This document shows, piece after piece, positions 53,974 through 61,163 of a stretch of 64,000 bases of DNA; within the stretch, counting starts at the first letter, position 1; each line of letters begins with the position of its first letter. The notes beneath the pieces are model-generated. The model was not told the DNA's origin. It saw only the letters and a list, made by a program, of their open reading frames with translations, and did no database searches. The position numbers and the translations under genes were made by a program. Source of the stretch: an uncultured Bacteroidales bacterium (GTDB taxonomy: Bacteria > Bacteroidota > Bacteroidia > Bacteroidales > WCHB1-69); assembly GCA_937949745.1 (NCBI GenBank), contig CALECM010000105.1, positions 62,001 through 126,000 on the forward strand. Direction: 5' to 3'.

Positions 53974-54459
53974 TCATTTCGTAATAATCACAATTCTTTG
54001 TTTTCTCTTAGAAAAAGGGTGTTCTTTTCGGATAGATTTAATTTCGTTAGGCTTAATATTTCCTAATAACTTCATACTTTCCATTGTAAGCTCTTTCCCA
54101 TTCAAAAAAATAGGAATTTTTACAAAAATAAAATAGTTGATATGTTCAATACACTGTGAACTGTCATTTGATTCGTATTTAATTTCATAGAAAGACTCAT
54201 TACCAAAAACATCCTTATGGGTGAGTTTTAATTTTAATAAACTGTCTTGAAATAATTCCAATCCATTGAGAAAGAATGTATTTGTTTGGTTCTCACAATT
54301 TTTATTTTTTACAAAAATGTTCAATGTATCTTTCGGATAAAAGATTATTTTATTTATTACAATATAAGTTTGCTCTATATCGGGTCCCCGTAATGTATTT
54401 GATTGTCCGTACACCCAGAATAAATTTACTGAGAAAAAAATTAAAAATAAGTATCTCAT
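53974..54459 (-). CDS. Secreted protein with a miniature TonB-receptor-plug-like tail
   Basis: 161 residues from the ATG at 54459 (MRYLFLIFFSVNLFWVYG signal peptide), which starts 15 bases after the stop of the RHS toxin-like tail. A middle beta-rich part (IVINKIIFYPKDTLNIFVKN) is followed by FVKIPIFLNGKELTMESMKL, then NIKPNEIKSIRKE and the end QRIVIITK. This order (a name/GK motif, an N-P-x-x-I-x-S-I motif, and a terminal V-I-I-T-K) is that of the plug of SusC/TonB-dependent receptors and of plug-like tails on some BlaR1-type proteins. No barrel follows. The position directly after an RHS toxin-like tail also fits an immunity protein. Both readings are inference. Confidence 0.7.
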   Translation of the reverse strand: MRYLFLIFFSVNLFWVYGQSNTLRGPDIEQTYIVINKIIFYPKDTLNIFVKNKNCENQTNTFFLNGLELFQDSLLKLKLTHKDVFGNESFYEIKYESNDSSQCIEHINYFIFVKIPIFLNGKELTMESMKLLGNIKPNEIKSIRKEHPFSKRKQRIVIITK

Positions 54460-54474
54460 AATCTTTAATACCAT

Positions 54475-55058
54475 AACCAATTAAATAAATTAAAATATCT
54501 TGACATTGATGGATTTATCACTTGGTAGCTTGTTCCGTATCCCGAAAAGAACGAAGCATCATATCTATTAATTACAAGAGATGGTAAACCGCCTGTATTA
54601 AAATCCATAGAAGAGTGGTATTGTGATGCTGTATAAGTTGTCATGATAGCCTGTTGTCCAGCTGGGGTAGTTTGTGCAAGTCTGTTAGGAGTTGTAAAGT
54701 TACCATCTATGTCTACTGTGCGTATTACACCAGGTCCCCATCCGGATCCGTATATCTCAACGGATTATTCAAACAATAACTATACCTGTTAAAATTCTGA
54801 CTGAAATCCGGCATCTGTACATAGGGATCGGGAGAGAAGAACCGGGAATTGACCGGGTCGTATAAACGGCTGTAGTTGGCTTAGCCCAAATCCCTCACAC
54901 TCGACAAAGTAAATAAATTTACTTTGTCGAGTGTGAGGGATTTTCATATTGATAATGCTGAAACAGTCTAAATGCTCGTGCCCCGTAAAACCACGGTCGA
55001 AAAGAAATTCGGTCCGGGTATCGCGCGTGTTATAATGGAGTATATCGTACGGATTTTT
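54475..55058 (-). pseudogene. Decayed RHS protein: core fragment plus toxin-like C-terminal tail
   Basis: No intact frame, but translation of the minus strand shows FDRGFTGHEHLDCFSIINM (upstream), then after an insertion SRLYDPVNSRFFSPDPYVQM and NRYSYCLNNPLRYTDPDG. These are the Bacteroidales RHS repeat-associated core. The 96-codon open frame at 54475-54764 then continues from about WGPGVIRTVDIDGNF to the end FNLFNWLWY. Joining it to the core needs only one more G in the run at 54736-54739. The core is also interrupted by the palindromic segment at 54888-54943. The tail would be the toxin module of an RHS polymorphic toxin, but no toxin family is recognised. Confidence 0.8.
54888..54943. repeat. 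56-bp near-perfect palindrome inside the RHS core
   Basis: Arms of 27 bases (54888-54914 and 54917-54943) are exactly complementary, with only two A's between them. The start of the arm reads AAATCCCTCACACTCGACAA. It sits between the INM and SRLYDP parts of the RHS core, where no sequence is expected, and shifts the frame. It could be a small non-autonomous element or a recombination/assembly product. Confidence 0.9.
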
Positions 55059-55230
55059 TCAAAGAACGTCTATATAACGACAAAAATAATAAAAATTAAA
55101 ATTCTTCAAAGATATCGTTAATATCCAAACTTCATGGTTTTGTTGCAATTTCTATCCTGTTTACTTATTGTGAGGATATGTAGATTTATAGAAATAATCT
55201 CATCAGGTTTTTACTGCTTAAATCAAGCCA
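55059..55230. other. AT-rich sequence upstream of the RHS fragment, no signal
   Basis: Stop codons close the RHS frame at 55059. The remainder up to the next gene holds no open frame or hairpin that I can support. Confidence 0.4.
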
Positions 55231-55842
55231 TTACCACCATATCCACTTATCAAAACAACATTCCATAAACTCCTCCCAGGTATAAATTTTGAGTTCATTA
55301 TTTACTGTTTTAATTGCGTATAGTTTACTGCCTTTGATGCCAATCTTATAACCCATTTCATGAGGTCCGGATAGCCATAAAATATAATCAAACTTTTCAT
55401 CAAATAACATTTTTGCCAGTTGAACGTAACCTGGATTAGCAATGGGTGGGGTTCTAAAAAAAAATCTGGCATCACAATTGGTAATTAAATTGCCTGCATA
55501 ATCTGTTATTAGGGTCATCGTTCTGAGATATTCTTCTTTTCCTTTACGCCCTACTTCATAATATTGAGGTTCAAGATGATATAAAAAAGAAAGGTCTAAG
55601 TATCTCTCTTTTTTAAATTCAACCTTATTATAATCCAAATGCAACATAAGAATATGAAACTGCCTCAAATTCTGCATATTTGCCATAGCAGAGTTCTTTT
55701 TTATCAAGTTTGATATTCTGTTTTCTAAAGAAATAATATCCTTTTCAATATTCAGAATTTCAATCATATTGATGCTTTCCTGAGCATGAGAACAGGGTAT
55801 TAAATACATAACGATTGATAATAAAAATAAAAGTTTGCGCAT
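55231..55842 (-). CDS. Secreted protein of unknown function next to an RHS tail remnant
   Basis: 203 residues from the ATG at 55842 (MRKLLFLLSIVMYLIPCSHA); the longer frame from 55875 has no signal-like start. The mature part opens with a helical section (EKDIISLENRISNLIKKNSA), then an alpha/beta part with strands RTMTLITDYAGNLITNC and DYILWLSGPHEMGYKIGI, and an end rich in aromatic residues (CFDKWIWW). No known family is recognised. It stands right after a possible toxin-tail remnant (55854-55939), as an immunity gene would, but it is secreted, so any target would be in the periplasm. That assignment is inference. Confidence 0.7.
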   Translation of the reverse strand: MRKLLFLLSIVMYLIPCSHAQESINMIEILNIEKDIISLENRISNLIKKNSAMANMQNLRQFHILMLHLDYNKVEFKKERYLDLSFLYHLEPQYYEVGRKGKEEYLRTMTLITDYAGNLITNCDARFFFRTPPIANPGYVQLAKMLFDEKFDYILWLSGPHEMGYKIGIKGSKLYAIKTVNNELKIYTWEEFMECCFDKWIWW

Positions 55843-55853
55843 AATATAATTTT

Positions 55854-55939
55854 TTAGCGTCCAATATAAAAACATTCCATGCTCCTGTTATGTCATAACC
55901 TGGAATTGAATAAATACTACCGTTCCAAGGATCATAACT
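55854..55939 (-). pseudogene. Possible remnant of a second RHS toxin tail
   Basis: The minus strand reads SYDPWNGSIYSIPGYDITGAW and then VF; adding one T to the run of five near 55880 lets it continue YIGR and stop at 55854-55856, 11 bases before the next ATG. This resembles the end of a toxin module but is too short to classify. A stop stands directly upstream. Confidence 0.35.
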
Positions 55940-56138
55940 CTATATAAGATATTTTAAAAAATATTTCCATTAACTTTGGTGATTGTTTCTTTAACAATAC
56001 TGTGCATTACAACTTAATGAGCATCAATGTTTCCGATATTAAGTGATAATGTCACTCTATTTCCGGACTGCATGTTTGATCATATTCTGGATAATTCATC
56101 TGTACGAGGTTTAAAATATTCCATCGAATATAGATACA

Positions 56139-56492
56139 TTGAAGAGAAAAGTAAAATCTATTCAACAATGGACAGAAATACTTATCTATAATTCATTAGA
56201 TAGTAATATACCCAAAGATATACCAGAAGATCAAATTATCTATTCAATAGATACTATAAAACTTGCTTCTAAGATAGGTGAAATACTAACTGTATTTAAA
56301 TTCTCAAACAACATGAAAGAAGCATATGAAAAAACTAAAGAAATAAATGAAGATATGGAAGAACAAACCATATTTAAATTTGATAAAAATGGATATACAA
56401 TAGAGCCTATAGATAAAGATAAATTATCTGAATTCAATAAAAAACTAAAACAGGCTTTAGAGTATAATCCAAAAGAAAATAAAAATAAATAG
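56139..56492 (+). CDS. AT-rich hypothetical ORF with TTG start, possibly truncated
   Basis: 117 codons. There is no in-frame ATG before residue 59, so the start is either TTG at 56139 or the gene is a 5'-truncated fragment; the frame opens after a TAA at 56112. The sequence is very rich in K, I, N and E: mostly helical (KIGEILTVFKFSNNMKEAYE, LSEFNKKLKQALEYN) with a short strand pair (IFKFDKNGYTIEPI). It runs opposite to its island neighbours and is followed by a clean terminator at 56493-56514, which supports expression. No family is recognised. Confidence 0.55.
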   Translation: MKRKVKSIQQWTEILIYNSLDSNIPKDIPEDQIIYSIDTIKLASKIGEILTVFKFSNNMKEAYEKTKEINEDMEEQTIFKFDKNGYTIEPIDKDKLSEFNKKLKQALEYNPKENKNK

Positions 56493-56514
56493 AACTCCTT
56501 AATAGGAGTTTTTT
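56493..56514 (+). terminator. Rho-independent terminator after the 56.1 kb ORF
   Basis: AACTCC (56493-56498) pairs with GGAGTT (56505-56510) around a 6-base loop, followed by a run of T. Confidence 0.75.
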
Positions 56515-56549
56515 AATGTAAAAATGTATATATATACCATAATTATTAT

Positions 56550-56742
56550 ATCCGGGTAAGAGATTCCAGATTAGCCGGTCCGGAGGAAAATGCGGAAGAG
56601 GCTGGTCAGGAATGTATTGAAGAAGGACTCCGGGTGATCCGGAATATGCCGGCATGGATACCCGCTACACAAAACGAGAACCCGGTGAAAGCTTCTTTTA
56701 GTATACCGATAAATTTTTCTTTGGATTGAGGATCACGATATC
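56550..56742. repeat. 193-bp direct repeat, right copy (fragment of the BlaR1-like 3' end)
   Basis: About 98% identical to 52312-52504. It reads in the same frame as the end of the M56-TonB protein (RVRDSRLAGPEENAEEAGQ through SIPINFSLD and TGA at 56727-56729) but has no start or upstream domain, so it is a gene fragment. One change gives an EN pair where the left copy has GK. Confidence 0.93.
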
Positions 56743-56851
56743 TTCCGAAAGAGATTATAGGTGACTAGTTTAGAATGATCATTAATCAACTATAATAGTT
56801 ACTTCTTTAAAATAAGGTAATTATGTTAAAAGCCCGTAAAAGGAGATTTCG

Positions 56852-56924
56852 AGCGGTAGACGAGGTTCGAACTCGCGACCTAAAGCTTGGGAAGCTTTCA
56901 CTCTACCAACTGAGCTACTACCGC
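56852..56924 (-). tRNA. tRNA-Gly (anticodon CCC)
   Basis: A 73-base cloverleaf: acceptor GCGGTAG/CTACCGC, D arm with GCTCAGTTGGTAGAG, anticodon stem AAAGC/GCTTT with loop TTCCCAA (anticodon CCC, reading GGG), T arm with GTTCGAACC, and discriminator T as usual for glycine. CCA is not encoded. Its 3' end faces the RHS island. A -7 box lies at 56962-56969. Confidence 0.95.
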
Positions 56925-56961
56925 TTATAATTTACGAGAATTCTCCCGGGAAAATCAAGGA

Positions 56962-56969
56962 CAAAAATA
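56962..56969 (-). promoter_or_regulatory. -7 box for tRNA-Gly
   Basis: TATTTTTG on the minus strand, 37 bases before the tRNA 5' end. Confidence 0.5.
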
Positions 56970-57026
56970 CAAAAAATGTGGTAAAGAATTTATTGGATAC
57001 CGCTTTTTAAATCTAAAGATTTTTTG

Positions 57027-57034
57027 TATTTTTG
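57027..57034 (+). promoter_or_regulatory. -7 box for tRNA-Thr
   Basis: TATTTTTG ends 11 bases before the tRNA 5' end at 57046. Confidence 0.6.
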
Positions 57035-57045
57035 CAACCGCAAAA

Positions 57046-57118
<73 letters not shown>

Positions 57119-57124
57119 CTTTTT

Positions 57125-60100
57125 TTATTCCTCTATTTTCTTTTTACTTCTGTCGGTTGAGATATACATATACATGGCCGGCACGATATAAAGCGTCAGG
57201 AATGTTGCCACCAGTAAGCCGCCGACTACGGCCGTCCCCATGGCAATACGGCTGTTGGCACCTTCGGCACTGGCGAATACCAATGGTAATAAACCTAACA
57301 CTGTGGAAAGACTGGTCATCAAAATAGGCCTTAAACGTTGGATGGAAGCTTCAAAAATAGCATCATACTTTTTAAGTCCGGAACCCTGCCGCTGATTGGC
57401 AAATTCCACGATCAGGATACCGTTCTTGGTGACTAGCCCTATCAGCATAATGATCCCGATCTGGCTAAATATATTCATTGTCACACCGGATATCCACATA
57501 AAAAACAGGGCGCCGGTCACGGCTAACGGTACGGTAAACATAATCACAAACGGATCTTTGAAACTTTCGAACTGGGCAGCCAAAATCAGCAATATCAGGA
57601 TCAGGGCCAGAATGAAAGCGAACATCAGGCTGGAGGAACTTTCCCTGAATTCCCGGGATTCACCGGTAAGGGCAGTCCTGAAAGTATCGTCCAACACCTC
57701 TTCCGCGATACGGTCCATCTCTTCCAGTCCTTCGCCCAGCGTATAACCCGGGGCCAGTCCGGCCGAAACGGTAGCAGAAGTAAAACGGTTATACCTATAT
57801 AACTGGGGAGGAGCGACAGCCTCTTCCAAAGTGACCAGGTTATCCAGCTGGATCATCTCCCCGTTAATATTTTTTACATATAAAGACTTAAGGTCAAGCG
57901 GAGTGTTTCGTTGCTGGCGGTTGATCTCGGCTAAAATCTGATATTGCTTCCCGTTCATGTAAAAATACCCCAGTCTTTGTCCGCTTAAAGCATATTGTAA
58001 GGTCTGGCCGATATCACGGGTACTGACGCCCAATAAGGCCGCCTTATCACGGTCAACATGCATCCGGGTTTCCGGTTTGGTAAATTTCAGGTTCACATCC
58101 GCCATCTGAAATACGGGACTTTCATTGACTTTTACCATAAAAAGAGGGATAAACTCTTCCAGTTTTTCGATGTTGGGAGCCTGTAACACATACTGCACCG
58201 GCATACCGGCACGACGCCCACCGAAAGTAGATTGTTGCTGTACGAAAGCCCGGGCTTCGGTTTCATTCCTTACGGCATCCGTCAATCTTTGGGCAATTTC
58301 CATCTGGCTCCGCTCCCGGTCCTTAATATCAGGCAACATCACCCTGATTTGTCCCCAGGTACTTCTTACCATGGTTATATTGGCAACCCGTTCCGGCACA
58401 ACGGAATCGGCCACATGGGAAATCTGGTCTACATAATCCCGGATGTATTCAAAAGTAGCTCCTTCGGGATAACTGGTTCTTATATTAATTTGCGAACGGT
58501 CTTCCAGGGGGGCCATTTCCGAAGGAACGACATTCCAAAGCAGCACAATTACGACCAATGAGGCACCGATAATAGGAAAAGCGATCACCTTGTGTTTCAG
58601 AAAATATCTTAACGACCTTTCGTAAATACGATTAAGCCATAAAAAGAAAGGTTCCGTAACACGGTAAAACCAATTCCTCTTATCCTGTTTTTTCAATAAT
58701 TTAGTAGCCAACATAGGCGTAAAAGTAAGGGCCACAAAAGAAGATATGATGATGGCCCCGGATATCACAATGCTGAATTCCCGGAATAGCCGGCCCGTCA
58801 TACCACCTAAAAATACAATGGGAAAGAAAACCGCCACCAGCGTGATGGTGGTGGAAACCACGGCAAAAAATATCTCCTTTGAACCTTCGATTCCTGCCTG
58901 TCTGGGAGACATTCCCTTTTCAATCTTGACATAGATGTTCTCCGTGACCACGATCGCATCATCGACGACCAGTCCGACCGCCAGTACTACCGCCAGCATT
59001 GACAGTACATTAATGGAGAATCCCGCGATATACATAATGAAAAAAGAACCCACCAGCGAGACCGGAATCACAATCACCGGAATCAGGGTTACCCGCCAGT
59101 CGCGGAGAAATAAAAATATAATGACGATCACCAGAATAAAAGCGATGAAAATAGTATCCTGAACCTCTTTAATTGAAGCCCGGATAAAACGGGTATTGTC
59201 GAAAGCGATCTCCAAATCCACATCATCGGGAAGATCTTTTTTCATCTGTTCAAGCCTTACCATCACCTCGTCGGAGATCTCCACCTGATTGGCTCCCGGC
59301 TGTGGAATCACAACGGCGCTCACCATCGGAACCCCGTTATATTTGGTAATATTCTTCCGGTCTTCGGCATCCAGCTCTGCCCGTCCGATATCGCTGAAAC
59401 GGACAATCCGGAAATTATCTTCTTTGATGATCAGTTCGTTAAATTCTTCCGGTGTTTCCATAAGACCTAGTGTCCGGATCGACATTTCTATGTTATCCCC
59501 TTCGATACTTCCGGAAGGCAACTCCACGTTTTCGCGGTCGATCGCATTTTTAAGGTCCAGTGGAGTAACGCCGTATGCCGCCATTTGCTGTGGATCGAGC
59601 CACAATCGCATGGCATACCTGTTTTCCCCCCAAATTTCCACCGCGCTTACATTGGGAATAGTTTGCAGCCTTTCTTTCACTGTCAGGTCCGCGATCTCAC
59701 TTAACTGGAGCAATGACCTTTTATCGCTTTGGACCACGATCTGCATGATCGGATCAGCATCCGCGTCGGCCTTTGATACGGTGGGGGGATCCGCATCACT
59801 GGGAAGGTATCTTTGCGCCCTGGAAACTTTATCACGCACGTCATTGGCCGCGGTTTCCATATCAATACCCAGCTCGAATTCCACCGTAATACGGGAATAT
59901 CCCTGACTACTGGAACTGGTGAGGGAGCGGATTCCCGGAATACCGTTTATGTTCTGTTCCAGCGGTTCCGTAATCTGGCTTTCGATTACTTCGGCATTGG
60001 CACCCGGATAAGAGACGCTTACCGTGATAATCGGATTATCTACATTAGGATATTCCCGGATACCCAAAAAAGAATATCCGATAATCCCGAAAAGAAAAAT

Positions 60101-60160
60101 AATAAGGACAAAAACCGTCGATAATACGGGTCTTTTAATACTTAGTTCTGATATGTTCAT
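57125..60160 (-). CDS. RND-family efflux transporter (HAE1 type), inner-membrane subunit
   Basis: A 1011-residue AcrB/MexB-like proton-driven exporter with twelve membrane helices and two large periplasmic loops. The start MNISELSIKRPVLSTVF is typical. Helix 4 has the proton-relay aspartates (AVGLVVDDAIVV), and helix 10 the lysine (GLVTKNGILIVEFAN). The periplasmic part begins YPNVDNPIITVSVSYPGANA. It would expel drugs, detergents or metabolites through a tripartite pump, but no adaptor (MFP) gene is adjacent and the nearest TolC gene is 43 kb away. A -7 box lies at 60303-60310. The length is normal and no residue appears missing. Confidence 0.95.
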   Translation of the reverse strand: MNISELSIKRPVLSTVFVLIIFLFGIIGYSFLGIREYPNVDNPIITVSVSYPGANAEVIESQITEPLEQNINGIPGIRSLTSSSSQGYSRITVEFELGIDMETAANDVRDKVSRAQRYLPSDADPPTVSKADADADPIMQIVVQSDKRSLLQLSEIADLTVKERLQTIPNVSAVEIWGENRYAMRLWLDPQQMAAYGVTPLDLKNAIDRENVELPSGSIEGDNIEMSIRTLGLMETPEEFNELIIKEDNFRIVRFSDIGRAELDAEDRKNITKYNGVPMVSAVVIPQPGANQVEISDEVMVRLEQMKKDLPDDVDLEIAFDNTRFIRASIKEVQDTIFIAFILVIVIIFLFLRDWRVTLIPVIVIPVSLVGSFFIMYIAGFSINVLSMLAVVLAVGLVVDDAIVVTENIYVKIEKGMSPRQAGIEGSKEIFFAVVSTTITLVAVFFPIVFLGGMTGRLFREFSIVISGAIIISSFVALTFTPMLATKLLKKQDKRNWFYRVTEPFFLWLNRIYERSLRYFLKHKVIAFPIIGASLVVIVLLWNVVPSEMAPLEDRSQINIRTSYPEGATFEYIRDYVDQISHVADSVVPERVANITMVRSTWGQIRVMLPDIKDRERSQMEIAQRLTDAVRNETEARAFVQQQSTFGGRRAGMPVQYVLQAPNIEKLEEFIPLFMVKVNESPVFQMADVNLKFTKPETRMHVDRDKAALLGVSTRDIGQTLQYALSGQRLGYFYMNGKQYQILAEINRQQRNTPLDLKSLYVKNINGEMIQLDNLVTLEEAVAPPQLYRYNRFTSATVSAGLAPGYTLGEGLEEMDRIAEEVLDDTFRTALTGESREFRESSSSLMFAFILALILILLILAAQFESFKDPFVIMFTVPLAVTGALFFMWISGVTMNIFSQIGIIMLIGLVTKNGILIVEFANQRQGSGLKKYDAIFEASIQRLRPILMTSLSTVLGLLPLVFASAEGANSRIAMGTAVVGGLLVATFLTLYIVPAMYMYISTDRSKKKIEE

Positions 60161-60577
60161 TTATCGGGATTAAATAAGTGGAAAAAACAAAATAGATTCC
60201 GGATCCTCATAATGCCTCTGATTATATTCCAAAATAAAACAGACTCAGGCAAGAGTTGTTTGGTTTAGTCCGGTTGAATATCCTGTGATAAACATTCGAG
60301 TGCAAAATTACAATTTTTACTAAAAGGTTATTCCATTTAATTAATGGTAAATGTGTTAATACGGGAACCAGGATCAATCTTCCGGCACATTAGTAGAATC
60401 AAAGTAAGAATGTGAATGGATTTTATCATTTAACTTTTTTATTTACAATTGGTTGAAAAATAATTCTACCTTATAATCAGGTGTAAAATTTTGAACAAAA
60501 TAAAATTTATTTATGTTAATCATCTACTTAGTTAGTATTATAAATACAATATATTGTTTAACATAAATTCAATCACC
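60161..60577. other. 417-bp spacer between divergent RND and Hsp20 genes
   Basis: It holds the RND -7 box at 60303-60310. A 12-base perfect palindrome, ACAATATATTGT, at 60546-60557 lies 20 bases before the Hsp20 ATG and could be an operator. No open frame is supported. No clear -7 box for Hsp20 is seen. Confidence 0.45.
60303..60310 (-). promoter_or_regulatory. -7 box for the RND exporter gene
   Basis: TAATTTTG on the minus strand, about 142 bases before the ATG at 60160; the leader would be long. Confidence 0.45.
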
Positions 60578-61018
60578 ATGGCAATTACAAAATGGAGTAA
60601 AGAAGATGCTCTTTTCCCTGCTTTCCCATCATTTTTTGATGACTTCTTCGGAAAAGATTATTTTAAAAGTGTAAATACGGGAACTACTATTCCTGCCGTC
60701 AATGTAAAAGAAGAAGATAATCAATTTACGATTGAACTGGCAGCTCCCGGACTAAAAAAAGAAGATTTCAAAATAGATCTGGATCATAATGTCCTGACGA
60801 TTTCCTCAGAAAAAAAGGAAGAAAACGAAGAAAAGGATAAAGAAGGAAAATACACCAAACGTGAGTATAGTTTCCAGTCTTTTTCCCGTTCTTTTACCGT
60901 ACCTGAGAATACGGACGGAGAAAATATCCAGGCCCAGTACCTGGATGGTATATTGAACATCACGATCCCTAAAAAAGAAGAGGAAGAAAAGAAAGCCAAA
61001 AAAATTGAAATCCAATAG
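60578..61018 (+). CDS. Hsp20/alpha-crystallin family small heat shock protein
   Basis: 146 residues from the ATG at 60578 (MAITKWSKEDALFPAFPSFF). An upstream ATG at 60554 adds only MFNINSIT and is less likely. The alpha-crystallin domain (about 40-140) has PAVNVKEEDNQFTIELAAPG, LKKEDFKIDLDHNVLTISSE and REYSFQSFSRSFTVPE, with the final DGILNITIPKK. The C-terminus has the conserved I-x-I-type dimer-docking region in a run of lysines. It holds unfolding proteins in the cytoplasm for refolding by DnaK. It is a single gene followed by a terminator at 61038-61128. Confidence 0.95.
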   Translation: MAITKWSKEDALFPAFPSFFDDFFGKDYFKSVNTGTTIPAVNVKEEDNQFTIELAAPGLKKEDFKIDLDHNVLTISSEKKEENEEKDKEGKYTKREYSFQSFSRSFTVPENTDGENIQAQYLDGILNITIPKKEEEEKKAKKIEIQ

Positions 61019-61037
61019 GATTTTAAATCCTAATCAG

Positions 61038-61128
61038 GCGACTGTCTAAAGTTTATTTTCCCGGTCTGCGTTCAGAAAGACATAAGACGTATACCGGGTA
61101 ACTAATTTAGACAGCCGCTATTTTTTTA
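61038..61128 (+). terminator. Nested hairpin and T run after Hsp20
   Basis: GCGACTGTCTAAA near 61038 pairs with TTTAGACAGCCGC ending at 61118 (one mismatch), enclosing CCCGGT/ACCGGG, and seven T's follow at 61121-61127. It sits directly before the promoter of the GH20 gene. Confidence 0.75.
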
Positions 61129-61131
61129 TGT

Positions 61132-61139
61132 TATATTTG
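61132..61139 (+). promoter_or_regulatory. -7 box for the GH20 gene
   Basis: TATATTTG ends 24 bases before the ATG at 61164. It overlaps the longer open frame from 61128, so that upstream start is ruled out. Confidence 0.55.
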
Positions 61140-61163
61140 CGGTTGATATTCAATCTTCATAAC

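Noticed and set aside
56852..56924. tRNA-Gly as the attachment site of the RHS island.
   Set aside because: The 3' end of the tRNA faces the island, but no second copy of the tRNA end (GTTCGAAC with flanks) is found near 52.5 kb and there is no integrase. The 193-bp repeat explains the boundaries better.
57125..60160. A recent gene-transfer origin for the RND pump because it borders tRNA genes.
   Set aside because: It has no composition break, repeat or integrase, and the tRNA terminator overlap looks like an old arrangement.
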